Assembly: GCF_028372415.1 (NCBI RefSeq) | Contig: NC_092872.1 | Location: 9,368,001 to 9,432,000 of the forward strand | Origin: Notamacropus eugenii | Lineage: Eukaryota > Chordata > Mammalia > Diprotodontia > Macropodidae | DNA: 64,000 nt | Direction: 5' to 3' | Shown: positions 59,701 through 63,931 of the stretch, one piece after another | Position numbering within the stretch: the first letter of the stretch is position 1 | Layout of the letters: the number at the start of each line of letters is the position of its first letter | The notes under the pieces: model-generated | The model's input: only the letters and a program-made list of their open reading frames with translations | Databases searched by the model: none | What the model was told of the DNA's origin: nothing | Program-made: the position numbers and the translations under genes

Positions 59701-62367
59701 AAAGGCCCATAAATAGGAAACCCAGCTTGGCTAAAGACTATCTATGTGGAGGGGATTAATGGAAGACTGGAAAAATAAGATGGCACCAGATTAAGATCAG
59801 GCAAAAGTCTGAACTTCACTCAGTAGACAATAGAAAACCAACACTGGGTTCTGAGCTGAGGTGTGACAATGACTATCTGTTTGCATAAAGATTATTCTGG
59901 TAGCAAGGGAAGGGCAGAGGGCAGGGGAAAGAGACAGGAGGCATAAAGATCTATAAGGACATTATTGCTACAGTCCAGATGGGTGATAATGAGGCTCTGG
60001 ACCAGGGACTTCTACACATCAAACCTGAGCTTCTGGCTTTGGTGTTCAAGGCCCTTTAGGATCTGGTTCCACCACGGTCCTGAGCCATTTCTCATGGCTT
60101 CATGATGGACCTTTTTTCTGGGACAGTCAGGCTGGTCTCTTCACTGTCCTCCAAATGGGTGAGGCTCAGGCCTCCACTTCACTTGCTACGCCCTCTCCCC
60201 CTACTTTTTGTCAGAGCAGTGGAACAGAAGGGGGTCTGGACCTGGAGTAAGAGAATCTGCCTTTGGCAATTACAAGCTAGCTTGGTGACCTTCTTGGTAA
60301 ACTGAGGATGATAATTCCTAGGCTCCCTCATTTAATGAGGCTATTGTGAAGAAAATACTTTACAAACCTTAACACGCTACAGATACAGGTATTATTTATT
60401 TCTGTTTCTAAGTCCCAGTCATCCCTCAAGACCCTATCACACTTCACCACCTCCAAGAACACTTCCACCTGTGGGAATCTCTCCCTTGAGCTCTTAATGC
60501 CCTTGCTGGCAACAATAGTTGGCATTTATATGAAAGGCACTTTAAGGTTTACAAAGCACTTTATATTTGCCAAGTGATTCAATCCTAGGTGCTGTTACTT
60601 TACCCACTTTACAGATGAGAAAACTGAGCCTGAGAGCAGTTACATAACTAACCCAGGGTCACAAAGCTAGAAGGTGTCTTAGAAGGTGGCATCTTTTAAG
60701 AACTCAGATATTGCTGACTACCAGTCTAACGCAGTATCCCTGTACCACCCAGCTGCGACATAGTAATTCCATACTATCTTTATGGTTTAATGTTGTTTAG
60801 TCACTTCAGTTGTGTTAGACTCTTCTCTCTGTGCTCCCATTGAAGGGGTTTCTTGACAAAGATACTGAAACAGTTGTCCATTTCCTTCTCCAGCTCATTT
60901 TGCAGATGAGGAAACTGAGGCAAACAGGATTAAGTGACTTGCCCAGGGCCCTACACCTAGTAAGTGTCTGAGGCTGTATTTGAACTCAGGTTTTCCTGAC
61001 TCCAGGCCTGGCAATCTATCCACTGTACCACCTAGCTGCCCATGCTTAATGTTAGCCTTGATGAATGTACACTGGGCTCCCTCAGGCAGGGAACCTGCCT
61101 TTTTCTCCTTCTGTCTCCCTCCCAGGATACTTGGCCCAAGACTGAGCAACCACTCCTATTCTTGACTTCTTTAAGGTTGGCAAAACACATCCAGTTTTCT
61201 CACAGCAGCTCTCTGAGGTAGTTAGTGCAAGTAGTTATCTCCATTTTACAGAGAAGGAAATCAAAGCTCAGAGAAACAAAAAACAATTTTGATTCTGTGT
61301 CACATGACTAGTCGGTGTCAGACATGGGGCTTGAAATCATGGTTTCTGACTCTGGGTTATAATATCTCAGAGCCAGAAGGGCATAAAGGGCAGCTAGTCT
61401 GCCCTCAGCTAGAATGCCCCTTACAAGTGTTCCCTCTAACTCCTAAAGATCTCTAATTATGATCTCACTGCCTCCCAGAGCGAGTCACTTAATTTTGGGA
61501 TGACTCCAATTGTCAGCAAATTTTCCTTATATGAAATAAAAATCTGACTTCTGTGCCTCTAGTAGAACAAATGTAATTCCTCTTCTGTGTCATGGCCTGA
61601 GAAAAGCGGAGAAAAGGAATCGAGTCTTTCCCCTAAATCTTATCTTTTCCAGACTGAATGCCCCCAGCTTCTTCAGCTGGTCCCTAAATGTCTCGCTATT
61701 CTATGTCTTCCTATCCTGGTCACTCCTTTCTGGATGTGCTCCCACTCGTCAATGCCTTTGTCAGCTCTGAAGACAGTATTCTTGATAGAGTCTGACCAAG
61801 GCAGAAGATGGCAGGATGAGCACCAAGTCATCCAACACTCTTCTGGTACACCATGGTCCCTCTGCTTGGTGAGACATTTAACTGCATGAGTGCCCTCATT
61901 CTTCTCAATCATCACCCCCACCCCCAGCCTCTAAGCTCATTGCTGTGGGTCATGGTGGCACTCTACTGGGAGAGCCATTTTTGAAGAATGGGTCCTCTTC
62001 CCATTATGGACTCATTCTTAGGAGCTTGTACTGTATCTGGGGCCCTCTCTAGTCCTCCTGATCTGTATCCTGCCACTGGGTGCAGATGACTTCAGAGAAG
62101 AAAGTGAGGTTGGTGACTTTGCACAGCCCAGTCTCATTTAAATCCATTCTACTTGCTAGCCTGGTACCACCTTTCTGATGCCATGTTCCTCTTCAGGAAT
62201 GAAGGACAAACAGTAACAATGACAATAACATTCCTAGGAAAAAGCTGTTCTTACCTGGTACCAGGTCACTGTGGGCTGGGGATGCCCTTCGATGATTGCC
62301 TGGAACTTGGCTGTTTCCCCAACCTGAGCCTGTACATCTTCAATGGTCACTTGCATGGAAGGGGGTT
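20598..62367 (-). CDS. OBSCN: Obscurin (OBSCN), 3' part of the long two-kinase form, 23 coding exons
   Basis: Obscurin is a giant protein of striated muscle that links sarcomeres (M-band and Z-disc) to the sarcoplasmic reticulum and carries two MLCK-like kinases. The spliced exons give an open frame of 1,880 residues plus stop. Domain order is Ig (about 1-93), SK2 kinase (about 112-367), disordered linker (about 395-1344), Ig (1372-1464), FN3 (1465-1562) and SK1 kinase (about 1592-1857). All 23 exons have AG acceptors and GT donors with matching phase, and total coding length is a multiple of three. The order Ig-SK2-long linker-Ig-FN3-SK1, together with stretches such as RGRFSVVRQC and KRALLYKKHNL, fits my memory of human obscurin and not its paralogue SPEG. 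The first exon here starts in the middle of a codon, so the gene continues beyond 64,000. Intron repeats are listed separately. Confidence 0.96.
20930..21345 (+). repeat. Mixed MIR/L2-type fragments
   Basis: 20930-20970 has the SINE core (gggaaattaaggcccagag). 20977-21085 has aacatttattaaacatctgctgtgtgccaggc, and 21250-21345 the L2-like tail agaatgtaagtttcttgaaggcag. Confidence 0.6.
22355..22630 (+). repeat. L2 3' end fragment in OBSCN last intron
   Basis: Contains aaacccagctcaaacgacacctcctcccagaag and the later gcttcaggagggcaaggact, the usual L2 3' order. Confidence 0.7.
22754..22903 (-). CDS. OBSCN: OBSCN exon 22: SK1 C-lobe
   Basis: 150 bp with SAEYPVSNEVTCDLQKGLRK and RCYAGLSGGAVSFLQSALC. 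It aligns closely to the human SK1 C-lobe as I remember it. The open frame reads through the intron upstream, but the acceptor CTCTCCTGGCCAG fixes the exon start. Donor GTAAGG after TG of a split Trp codon. Confidence 0.95.
23159..23234 (-). CDS. OBSCN: OBSCN exon 21: SK1 APE motif and helix F
   Basis: A 76-bp exon reading APELLEGHGAIPQTDVWAIG then VTAFI, with the APE motif and the D-x-W-A-x-G of helix F. Acceptor TTATCTTTTAG, donor GTGAGT after AT of a split Met codon. Confidence 0.95.
23300..23730 (+). repeat. LINE-like (L2/L3 group) fragment in OBSCN intron 20
   Basis: Purine-rich sequence with ggaaagacttttcacaggatgtggcatctgaacttgaagaaagcc and gggttatgaaagactttaaatgcc, runs common to old mammalian non-LTR LINEs. 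A related piece is at 59520-60000. Confidence 0.5.
23790..24013 (-). CDS. OBSCN: OBSCN exon 20: SK1 catalytic loop and DFG
   Basis: 224 bp reading STYSEMEVKDYLWQILSATE, then the catalytic segment ILHLDLRSENMIVTEYNLL (Asp about residue 1703) and LDFGNAQFY (DFG Asp about 1721). The catalytic-loop Lys is Arg, but the catalytic Asp, Asn and DFG Asp are present. Acceptor CACCCTCCTAG, donor GTAAAT. Confidence 0.96.
24495..24745. mobile_element. hAT-like DNA transposon fragment
   Basis: The ends agagattcttaattac and ggttaagagtttct are imperfect inverted repeats around an AT-rich centre with tcatggaacttctttggtagtctggtaaag, the pattern of non-autonomous Charlie-type elements. Confidence 0.5.
24918..25157 (-). 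CDS. OBSCN: OBSCN exon 19: SK1 kinase N-lobe
   Basis: The 240-bp exon starts (R)GRFSVVRQCREKSSGRVMAA and continues KIIPYRPEDK. The ATP-anchoring Lys (about residue 1613) is present. The glycine loop is incomplete, with R-R-G-R-F-S in place of G-x-G-x-F-G. LVLILEFCAGPELL is the hinge. Acceptor TTGGTCCAACAG, donor GTAAGC after AG of a split Arg codon. Confidence 0.96.
25437..25690 (+). repeat. MAR1-type marsupial SINE
   Basis: tRNA-like head (gagttcaaatctgacctcagacac, ctagctgtgtgaccctggg) followed by the MAR1 tail aaatggcaaaccactccagtat and ggccacaaagaattggacatgac. Located in OBSCN intron 18. Confidence 0.85.
25990..26350 (+). repeat. Expanded SINE/LINE-tail minisatellite
   Basis: After ctgtaaaatgaggggattgg the ctctgacattctatgttctaaggtc tail is repeated about ten times with divergence at a period near 30 bp. 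Located in OBSCN intron 18. Confidence 0.6.
26612..26699 (-). CDS. OBSCN: OBSCN exon 18: FN3-SK1 connector
   Basis: 88 bp reading ATKEKNGKAIPTQPLSGQ then QTYAFQTEIRR, with the last Arg split AG|G at a GTAAGG donor. Phase fits exons 17 and 19, and the TxxFQTxI segment before RGRFS resembles the human connector. Confidence 0.92.
26870..27250 (+). repeat. L2 fragment in OBSCN intron 17
   Basis: The order ctctcttctagcccagctccagcctt...tgtagcacctgctg...gtatgaattctctaaagtcagg...aataataaatg resembles an L2 3' end, diverged. Confidence 0.5.
27540..27770 (+). repeat. L2 3' end fragment
   Basis: gactgtgagcactgtgatggaagggacc and ttgttgaattaaag are degenerate L2 3' runs. Confidence 0.55.
27870..28135 (+). 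repeat. L2 3' end fragment
   Basis: ctacaagttccctgagagttgagatt, cctagaacgtagctcaattcctg and ggtgctaaataaatgcttgctggttgattg follow the L2 3' consensus order. Confidence 0.7.
28380..28550 (-). CDS. OBSCN: OBSCN exon 17: FN3 domain, second half
   Basis: 171 bp, phase 1 at both ends. It contains WITLASDIFDCCYYANNLS and YSFRTACVSKAGMGPYS, the Y-x-F-R and N/S-x-A-G-x-G-P signature ending an FN3 domain. Acceptor ACTCACACAG, donor GTAAGC. Confidence 0.95.
29010..29215 (+). repeat. MIR-type SINE
   Basis: ctcatttggtcctcatataactctg, tccattttgtagatgaagagatgg and gctgcacagctaggagc. In OBSCN intron 16. Confidence 0.75.
29382..29504 (-). CDS. OBSCN: OBSCN exon 16: FN3 domain, first half
   Basis: 123 bp, phase 1 at both ends. 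It reads PSSPPRPDIGEIYENGVLLV then WKPVESHSPVTYIVQC, with the Pro-rich A strand, core Trp and YxVQ strand of a fibronectin type III domain. Acceptor TTTCTGTGACAG, donor GTAATG. Confidence 0.95.
30470..30685 (+). repeat. L2 3' end fragment
   Basis: atttaaacttctttgaggggaggaattg, tagcatagtgcttggtac and a ttcattcattca tail. In OBSCN intron 15. Confidence 0.65.
30806..30973 (-). CDS. OBSCN: OBSCN exon 15: last Ig domain, second half
   Basis: 168 bp, phase 1 at both ends. It contains SSRLLISSTLKNFQLLTILV and EEDLGVYKCTVSNSLG, with the second core Cys in the DxGxYxC motif. Acceptor CTCCTTCATAG, donor GTCAGT. Confidence 0.95.
31210..31440 (+). repeat. MIR-type SINE
   Basis: tRNA-like head (gtggaaagaatactgaactggg), gcctcagtctccttatctataaaatgagg core and the cagctctgacattctgtgattc tail. 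In OBSCN intron 14. Confidence 0.75.
31536..31646 (-). CDS. OBSCN: OBSCN exon 14: last Ig domain, first half
   Basis: 111 bp, phase 1 at both ends. It reads APLFVKELTDEAVILGQPMT followed by LSCQVSAHPAPQTEWFK, with the first core Cys and the core Trp of an I-set Ig. Acceptor TTCCTCTTCAG, donor GTGACG. Confidence 0.95.
31770..32020 (+). repeat. L2 3' end fragment
   Basis: Diverged run ending ctggactgtaatttcctcaagggcagagactg. In OBSCN intron 13. Confidence 0.5.
32330..32560 (+). repeat. MIR-type SINE with (TAC/TGC)n tract
   Basis: gctttgccatttgctagctatatgacc, then a triplet-rich tract at about 32483-32530 (ctactactgctgctgctactact). In OBSCN intron 13. Confidence 0.65.
32610..32690 (-). CDS. 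OBSCN: OBSCN exon 13: linker end before the last Ig domain
   Basis: An 81-bp exon, phase 1 at both ends, reads LEEEEAFKKKSGLSPFRLSG then TKIKDR. The SGLxxFRLSG stretch resembles human obscurin just before the Ig domain. Acceptor TCTGGACAG, donor GTACGT. Confidence 0.9.
32790..33115 (+). repeat. L2 3' end fragment
   Basis: cctttaaaacccaacttgagagtcccctcttctaagaag, later actatgagctctttgagatcaggg. In OBSCN intron 12. Confidence 0.7.
33340..33465 (+). repeat. MIR-type SINE fragment
   Basis: ggcaagtcactttccttctctgggcctcagtttccttatttataaaatgg. In OBSCN intron 12. Confidence 0.7.
33696..34371 (+). mobile_element. 5'-truncated L1 with ORF2 3' end, 3'UTR and poly(A)
   Basis: About 675 bp. The plus strand codes AIWNYAQRTIKMCIPFDPAI and PLLGLYPKEI, the conserved C-terminal end of L1 ORF2, then a 3'UTR and an A-tract at 34362-34371. 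A perfect 15-bp target duplication ataaagagcttcctg flanks it (33681-33695 and 34372-34386). It is antisense to OBSCN in intron 12. Confidence 0.92.
34690..34900 (+). repeat. MIR-type SINE fragment
   Basis: gtgagaaaattaaggccctgaggtcatgtag, then aagtagcagaaccaggcatctaat. OBSCN intron 12. Confidence 0.6.
35600..38450 (-). CDS. OBSCN: OBSCN exon 12: giant exon coding the disordered SK2-SK1 linker
   Basis: One 2,851-bp exon codes 950 residues with no disulphide or fold signature. Composition is rich in Ser, Pro, Gly, Glu and Thr, so the linker is probably disordered. It starts RSLMCYKSILVMQSIPELL (end of the SK2 tail), followed by a poly-Ser patch SSSSSDNE, five NPF motifs (about residues 795, 840, 878, 907, 976), a Gly/Tyr-rich piece GGYVGVGGYGSFAFGG, a GK tetrapeptide run (36181-36260) and a conserved block (35974-36137). 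The acceptor is TTTCCTCCTAG. The frame runs on into the intron to a stop at 35496, but the GTACAA donor at 35598-35599 leaves one base that is in phase with exon 13. It may carry docking sites for partners. Confidence 0.95.
38680..38780 (+). repeat. MIR-type SINE fragment in OBSCN intron 11
   Basis: ctgggttcaaatgtcac...cttgggcaaatcactttcctaggcctcagtttccttatctgtaaaatgaag. Confidence 0.75.
38995..39235 (-). repeat. MAR1-type marsupial SINE
   Basis: Minus-oriented: gactccatttggggttttcttggcaaagatattggagtggtttgccattt is the reverse of the MAR1 tail, followed by the reversed tRNA-like part. OBSCN intron 11. Confidence 0.85.
39236..39560 (+). repeat. Expanded SINE/LINE-tail minisatellite
   Basis: About nine diverged units of the type ccagctctggcattctctgttctaaggtcctt. 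Same unit as at 25990-26350 and 42360-42570. OBSCN intron 11. Confidence 0.6.
39575..39805 (+). repeat. Full-length MIR-type SINE
   Basis: tRNA-like head (gagttcaaatccagcctcagacac, ctagctgtgtgactctggg), ctctgtaaaatggggataataatagcacctacc core and the cacagtgcctgggacataggaagtgct end. OBSCN intron 11. Confidence 0.85.
40011..40091 (-). CDS. OBSCN: OBSCN exon 11: SK2 C-terminal tail
   Basis: 27 codons, phase 0 at both ends, KPSMPPEEAHFINTKQLKF then IVARSRWQ. Acceptor TTTCTTTCCAG, donor GTGAGT. The basic helix LKFxxxRSRWQR (completed in exon 12) resembles the regulatory tail region of MLCK-like kinases; a regulatory role here is inference. Confidence 0.94.
40360..40480 (+). repeat. Pyrimidine simple repeat (CCTT/TCTG)n
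   Basis: Continuous tccctcccttcc...ctttctgtctgtctgtctctc tract in OBSCN intron 10. Confidence 0.9.
40751..40796 (-). CDS. OBSCN: OBSCN exon 10: end of SK2 kinase fold
   Basis: A 46-bp exon (one base plus 15 codons) reads ARPSASKCLSHPWFM, the kinase-terminal helix with the R-P-S and HPW signature. Acceptor GGTTTCTAG, donor GTAAGT. Confidence 0.94.
40840..41275 (+). repeat. Two MIR-type SINE copies
   Basis: 40840-41045 and 41085-41275 each show an A/B-box-like head (gttcgaatcttagctctgac; gttcaaatctcaactctactg) and the ctcag/caatttctttacctgtaaaatggg core. OBSCN intron 9. Confidence 0.75.
41559..42338 (+). repeat. Solo LTR, family A, in OBSCN intron 9
   Basis: Homologous to 18184-18931, same orientation (antisense to OBSCN). 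It has tatataaa at 42169-42176, a degenerate polyadenylation region (gtaacaattaac) and a U5 hairpin end gaggggtccctgaacccctc. No internal ERV sequence is next to it. The right end lies about 310 bp from exon 9. Confidence 0.8.
42360..42570 (+). repeat. Expanded SINE/LINE-tail minisatellite
   Basis: Repeated ccatttctgacattctatgttccagggtttctc units directly after the solo LTR; the first units of the same repeat lie before the LTR at about 41440-41550, so the LTR is inserted in this array. Confidence 0.65.
42649..42801 (-). CDS. OBSCN: OBSCN exon 9: SK2 C-lobe helices F-G
   Basis: The 153-bp exon reads LTCTSPFAGENDRATLLNV, then QEGKISWTTPQAVHLSEEAKD. Its SPFxG segment and the W in KISW are typical of MLCK-family C-lobes. 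Acceptor CTACTTCAG, donor GTAAGG after CA of a split Gln codon. A solo LTR begins about 310 bp downstream in the following intron. Confidence 0.94.
43327..43353 (-). CDS. OBSCN: OBSCN exon 8: 27-bp microexon of SK2 helix F
   Basis: Exon 7 ends in TG and exon 9 starts with T, so a piece coding W-A-x-G-V-I-x-Y-L-S is needed between them. The only match seen between 42.8 and 44.9 kb is this 27-bp segment. It is preceded by CTTTTTCTACAG, followed by GTAATC, and gives (W)AVGVITYL(S) in the right phase on both sides. Helix F is structurally essential, so skipping it would damage the kinase fold. Confidence 0.92.
43360..44885. other. OBSCN intron 7, unassigned sequence
   Basis: Apart from a poly-C/T tract at 43764-43778 I recognise no repeat family or conserved coding segment here. 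Confidence 0.35.
44891..45063 (-). CDS. OBSCN: OBSCN exon 7: SK2 activation segment (DFG, PE motif)
   Basis: The 173-bp exon starts PPNILMAHPTREDIKICDFG and contains the DFG (about residue 252), then FGSPEFVSPEII, an APE-like segment, and ends TTASDI plus TG of a split Trp codon at a GTGAGA donor. The catalytic Asn (PPN) and metal-binding Asp are present, so SK2 keeps the residues needed for catalysis. Confidence 0.95.
45220..45690 (+). repeat. CR1/L3-type LINE 3' fragment
   Basis: gacttgaggatgatagaggcacagcttcaagcatctgaagggctctcatg and the later gagatggcctgtcaggccccttctctctctgattc follow CR1/L3 3' end order. OBSCN intron 6. Confidence 0.6.
45860..46150 (+). repeat. Marsupial dispersed repeat, family B (copy 1)
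   Basis: Starts gttgtccttcatccttcattcacaaagac and continues with gcaaagtcgtcagcctccctctctcctccagagtcactggagtccagtg. Aligns with 56385-56560. I cannot name the family. OBSCN intron 6. Confidence 0.65.
47024..47101 (-). CDS. OBSCN: OBSCN exon 6: SK2 helix E and catalytic loop
   Basis: Exactly 26 codons, phase 0 on both sides, acceptor TTGTTCCTAG, donor GTATGG. It reads VKVYIKQILEGLKYLHDND then ILHLDIK. The catalytic Asp (about residue 232) lies in HLDIK, where the usual HRD Arg is Leu; this HLD form is usual in titin/MLCK-type kinases. Confidence 0.94.
47640..48190 (+). repeat. MAR1/MIR-type SINE followed by THER1-type SINE
   Basis: 47640-47900: gtggtgcagtggataaaccaccagg tRNA-like head and MIR-like tail. 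47950-48190: gcattttaaagtttgcagagccctttgc head, full CORE and ccaggatcacacagctagtgag. OBSCN intron 5. Confidence 0.8.
48200..50780. other. OBSCN intron 5, mostly unassigned
   Basis: About 2.6 kb in which I see no exon, no clear repeat family and no long conserved frame. Confidence 0.35.
50872..50932 (-). CDS. OBSCN: OBSCN exon 5: SK2 hinge and alpha-D region
   Basis: A 61-bp exon (one base plus 20 codons) reads CSSEELLDRLYKKNVVTETE. Acceptor is CAACCTTAG, donor GTGATA. It corresponds to the hinge and helix D of the SK2 kinase and is in phase with exons 4 and 6. Confidence 0.93.
50980..51235 (+). repeat. MAR1-type marsupial SINE
   Basis: Head caatgtggcgccatagtacacagagcaccgggcttgg, full tRNA-like part and a tail ggagaaggaaatggcaaattactccagg then gactcacgtagagtccggcgtgat. 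Little diverged. OBSCN intron 4. Confidence 0.88.
51270..51960 (+). repeat. Cluster of THER1/MIR SINEs
   Basis: 51270-51425, 51535-51810 (the best: agcacttcatgaatatc ... ctgttttacagatgaggaaactgagac ... ggtccagtactctgtctgctgtgttacttag) and 51815-51960. OBSCN intron 4. Confidence 0.78.
52280..52625 (+). repeat. L2 3' end fragment
   Basis: gagtataagcttcttgagggtaagaactg and the tail ttattgaattattgaattgaatg. OBSCN intron 4. Confidence 0.7.
52640..52810 (+). repeat. MIR-type SINE fragment
   Basis: agagctaggaacac...gcaagcccctcattttattaagaaaacagagg...ggcaggatttgaaccc. Ends near exon 4. Confidence 0.65.
52875..53075 (-). CDS. OBSCN: OBSCN exon 4: SK2 kinase N-lobe (glycine loop, VAIK lysine)
   Basis: The 201-bp exon completes the glycine loop IGRGAFGFV (canonical GxGxFGxV) and has CAAKFIPLR, whose Lys (about residue 142) is the ATP-anchoring lysine. 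YRERDIL supplies the alpha-C Glu, and LILILEL is the hinge-side strand. The donor is GTATCC, a non-optimal GT site, after CT of a Leu codon; exon 5 supplies the third base. Confidence 0.95.
53270..54065 (+). repeat. L2 3' end split by a MAR1 SINE
   Basis: L2 pieces lie at 53270-53715 and 53960-54065 (ctagactgggcagtactgaggtt ... aataggtacttaataaatgtttgttg). The MAR1 SINE at 53717-53958 (tgtgtgaccccgggcaagtc ... gaaggaaatggccaaccactccag) is inserted between them. OBSCN intron 3. Confidence 0.75.
54165..54965 (+). repeat. THER1/MIR SINE copies
   Basis: 54165-54505: ctggcctttatatacattttaaagcttgc ... cagatggagaaactgaggc. 54670-54965: two more cores with gataaggaaactgagtcc and agaagaggaaacatag. 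OBSCN intron 3. Confidence 0.72.
55298..55379 (-). CDS. OBSCN: OBSCN exon 3: Ig-SK2 junction and start of SK2 glycine loop
   Basis: This 82-bp exon reads (G)EPEPGAERQSYRRK then LHSFYEVKEEIGR and splits the Arg codon AG|G at its GTAACA donor. Acceptor is TGACTAAG, with little polypyrimidine tract visible, so this 3' splice site looks weak. Phase continuity with exons 2 and 4 and the conserved FYEVKEEIG block make the call firm. It is too short to be found as an isolated open frame. Confidence 0.92.
55675..55850 (+). repeat. MIR-like SINE with duplicated head
   Basis: cagaatgtcagagctgaaagggaccttag is repeated three times (55688, 55732, 55770) before the atagatgaaaaaattgaag core. OBSCN intron 2. 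Confidence 0.65.
56275..56985 (+). repeat. MIR SINE split by dispersed repeat family B (copy 2)
   Basis: MIR halves at 56275-56384 and about 56893-56985 (cacacagctaataaatag) are separated by a 0.5-kb repeat at 56385-56892. Its start (ttgtttgtcctttgtttctgaagagagcc) and tcatcagcctcactctctcttctgtagtcac align to 45860-46150. OBSCN intron 2. Confidence 0.68.
57048..57225 (-). pseudogene. Decayed partial duplicate of OBSCN exon 2 and its upstream intron
   Basis: This stretch matches 58683-58858, the first half of exon 2 plus about 95 bp of intron before it, at high identity. Both share the CTGACCAACAGCCCCC run and the following TCTCCCAAGAACATAAA run. Intron sequence is copied too, so this is a DNA duplication and not a retrocopy. 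The copy has an in-frame TAG where exon 2 has TCC, its acceptor is changed from CCTCAGGG to CCTCAAGG, and the second half of the exon with its donor is missing. It should not be translated. Confidence 0.85.
57840..58275 (+). repeat. CR1/L3-type LINE 3' fragment
   Basis: gaagcactagacttgttctgtttggcttcagagg, then gtgggttccctatcactggaggtctctgag and gttggattagatagcttctgaggttcc. OBSCN intron 2. Confidence 0.72.
58597..58765 (-). CDS. OBSCN: OBSCN exon 2: second half of the Ig domain before SK2
   Basis: The 169-bp exon starts in phase 0 with GNTLLTNSPRVSQEHK and ends with one base before a GTGAGT donor. It contains YSLVLKDITQQDAGIYTC, the typical F-strand signature (DxGxYxC) of an Ig domain, followed by VLCKAELLVQG. 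A partial copy of this exon and its upstream intron lies at 57048-57225. Confidence 0.95.
58960..59395 (+). repeat. L2 3' end, long copy
   Basis: tcaaggccccattcaggcatcacctcctccaagaagccttcccag, ggactgtaaattcctggagggcaggc and agcttaataaatgattgtcc. OBSCN intron 1. Confidence 0.8.
59400..60000 (+). repeat. LINE-like (L2/L3 group) fragment
   Basis: gaaggcttcctgggggaagtcaagctttcaaggtgggtaggac ... attattctggtagcaaggg ... attattgctacagtccagatggg. Related to 23300-23730. OBSCN intron 1. Confidence 0.6.
60515..60765 (+). repeat. THER1-type SINE
   Basis: ttggcatttatatgaaaggcactttaaggtttacaaagcactttatat, ttacagatgagaaaactgagcc and ggtcacaaagctag. OBSCN intron 1. Confidence 0.82.
60790..61045 (-). repeat. 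MAR1-type marsupial SINE
   Basis: Reversed MAR1: gtttagtcacttcagttgtgttagactc ... agttgtccatttccttctccagctcattttgcagatgagg ... ctatccactgtaccacctagctgcc. OBSCN intron 1. Confidence 0.88.
61165..61900 (+). repeat. MIR/LINE-like fragments
   Basis: 61165-61350 has a SINE core (tctccattttacagagaaggaaatcaaagc). 61355-61900 resembles a CR1/L2-like LINE body, diverged. OBSCN intron 1. Confidence 0.45.
62255..62367 (-). CDS. OBSCN: OBSCN exon 1 of window: first half of the Ig domain before SK2
   Basis: The 113-bp exon begins in phase 1 (two bases complete a split codon) and ends at a codon boundary before a GTAAGA donor. The acceptor is CTCTCCCAG. It reads PPSMQVTIEDVQAQVGETAK and continues to TVTWYQ, the A-to-C strands of an I-set Ig domain with the core Trp near the end; the usual first Cys position is Phe here (AKFQAIIEG). 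The previous exon was not found between 62,400 and 64,000. Confidence 0.93.
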
Positions 62368-63499
62368 CTGGGAGAGATCACAAAGTTTGGTTAGTCCAGC
62401 ATGAGTGGCTGTGGGATGGGAACAGAGGGAGAGGGAATGAGGATGGACAGAAGCGTTGATGCAAAAGGAAAACCAAACCATCAGGATCTTGCAGTTATCT
62501 TGGGGGAGGGGGATACAAAATCAGTAGAATCACAGAATCTTCAACTGGAAGGATCCCTCTGAAGTCGTTAGATGCAGCACCCTTACTTTAGGCTGGTGAT
62601 TATCGAACTCACCCAAAACGAATGGTTGACCATGTAGGAGAAAAGAGGAATCATGATCTTTTCCATATACCTTGATAGACCAACTACCTGGTGGCCGGAT
62701 ATTAGAAAGCTCCCAACCCCTATGCAGGGAGACAGTAAAGCAGATGACCTTTTCCTTTGTTCTAACAACTGCTTGCTGTCCTTGGATGAGACCCAGCAGT
62801 TTTGTGAAAAAAGGTCTGTTTCTACATTTATAAAACTATTTGGCCTTTTCCTCTTATCTCTAATTCTTAAATGGGGAATATGCTCTTATTTTGATGATAA
62901 ATTTTATCATTTGTATTCAGAATACTTCCTTTTTCTCCCTTAACTGATCTCTACTCCTTTCTCTACCCCTCCTTCTCCTATGAAATATTTTACTTTCCTA
63001 TCCTAAGATGTTAGGGAATGCTTCTGATTGGCTGTGTACTCTAAGAGGATCTATTCCAAGAATGTGAATTGGTCATCAGTGAGAGCAGCTTTCTTAGAAC
63101 ACTAAAAAATCTTTTTACTTTCAGCCTGACTTCCTATCTCTGTCTTGCAGTCATCAGACACCAAAGGAAAGCTATGTCTCTCTCAAGAGGTCAAGAGAAT
63201 TCCCCAAACTATTTTGTTTTTGAAGATTTCTGTGGATAGAGATGCCATATACAGCTCCAGTTACTCATTCCAGGGTGAGATACATTTGATACTTCTGACT
63301 ATATAGCCTGCTATTCTGCTGAGTTCTACTGAGATTTAAGGTGGGTAAGGGGTAGATAGCTAGCTAGCTGGAGACACAGACAGGCAGAAAAGTCAGTAAC
63401 TTCAAAGTGGAACCCAGTAGGGAAAAATATGAGTGGTTACTTATATTCTTTGGATCCCCTTTCTATAACCACAGAGCATGTCCTTACCTTAAATTCTAA

Positions 63500-63745
63500 T
63501 AAATTGTTAGAACTGAGAGGAAGCTTAGAACACAGAATGTCAGAGCTGGGAGGAGTCTTAGAACATAGAATGTCAGTGCTGGAAGGGACTTTAGAAAACA
63601 TCTAGCTCAATTCCCTAATCTTATAGGTGAAGAAACTCAAGCTTGAAGAAGAAATGTTATTTGTCCAAAGTTAAATGGAAGAACCCACATTTAAACTCAG
63701 TCCTTCTGGTTTTCAGCTGAAGGCTCTTTCTATCACGCCTGCTAA
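63500..63745 (+). repeat. MIR-like SINE with repeated head
   Basis: cagaatgtcagagctgggaggag and gaatgtcagtgctggaaggg precede the gtgaagaaactcaagcttg core. Confidence 0.6.
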
Positions 63746-63931
63746 AAGCCTCCCTCTCTCTGTACAGAGGCAGTGAATGCTTTCCTAGAGGGGACTTTGG
63801 ACCCCTTGACCCCTCCCCTTCTCCCCCCCTCCCCCCCCACCAGTCACCAACCTAAAGTTCCTGGGAGGCCTCAGCCTTGTATGACAGGAGAGAACTAGGG
63901 CATATATAGGAGAAGCAGCTAATGGTGAATA

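Noticed and set aside
20598..62367. The two-kinase gene as SPEG and not OBSCN
   Set aside because: SPEG also has two MLCK-like kinases with an Ig-FN3 between them. However, the SK1 N-lobe (RGRFSVVRQC), the C-terminal KKRALLYKKHNL tail and the linker block LNLSDLYDIKYLPFEF fit obscurin as I remember it, and not SPEG.
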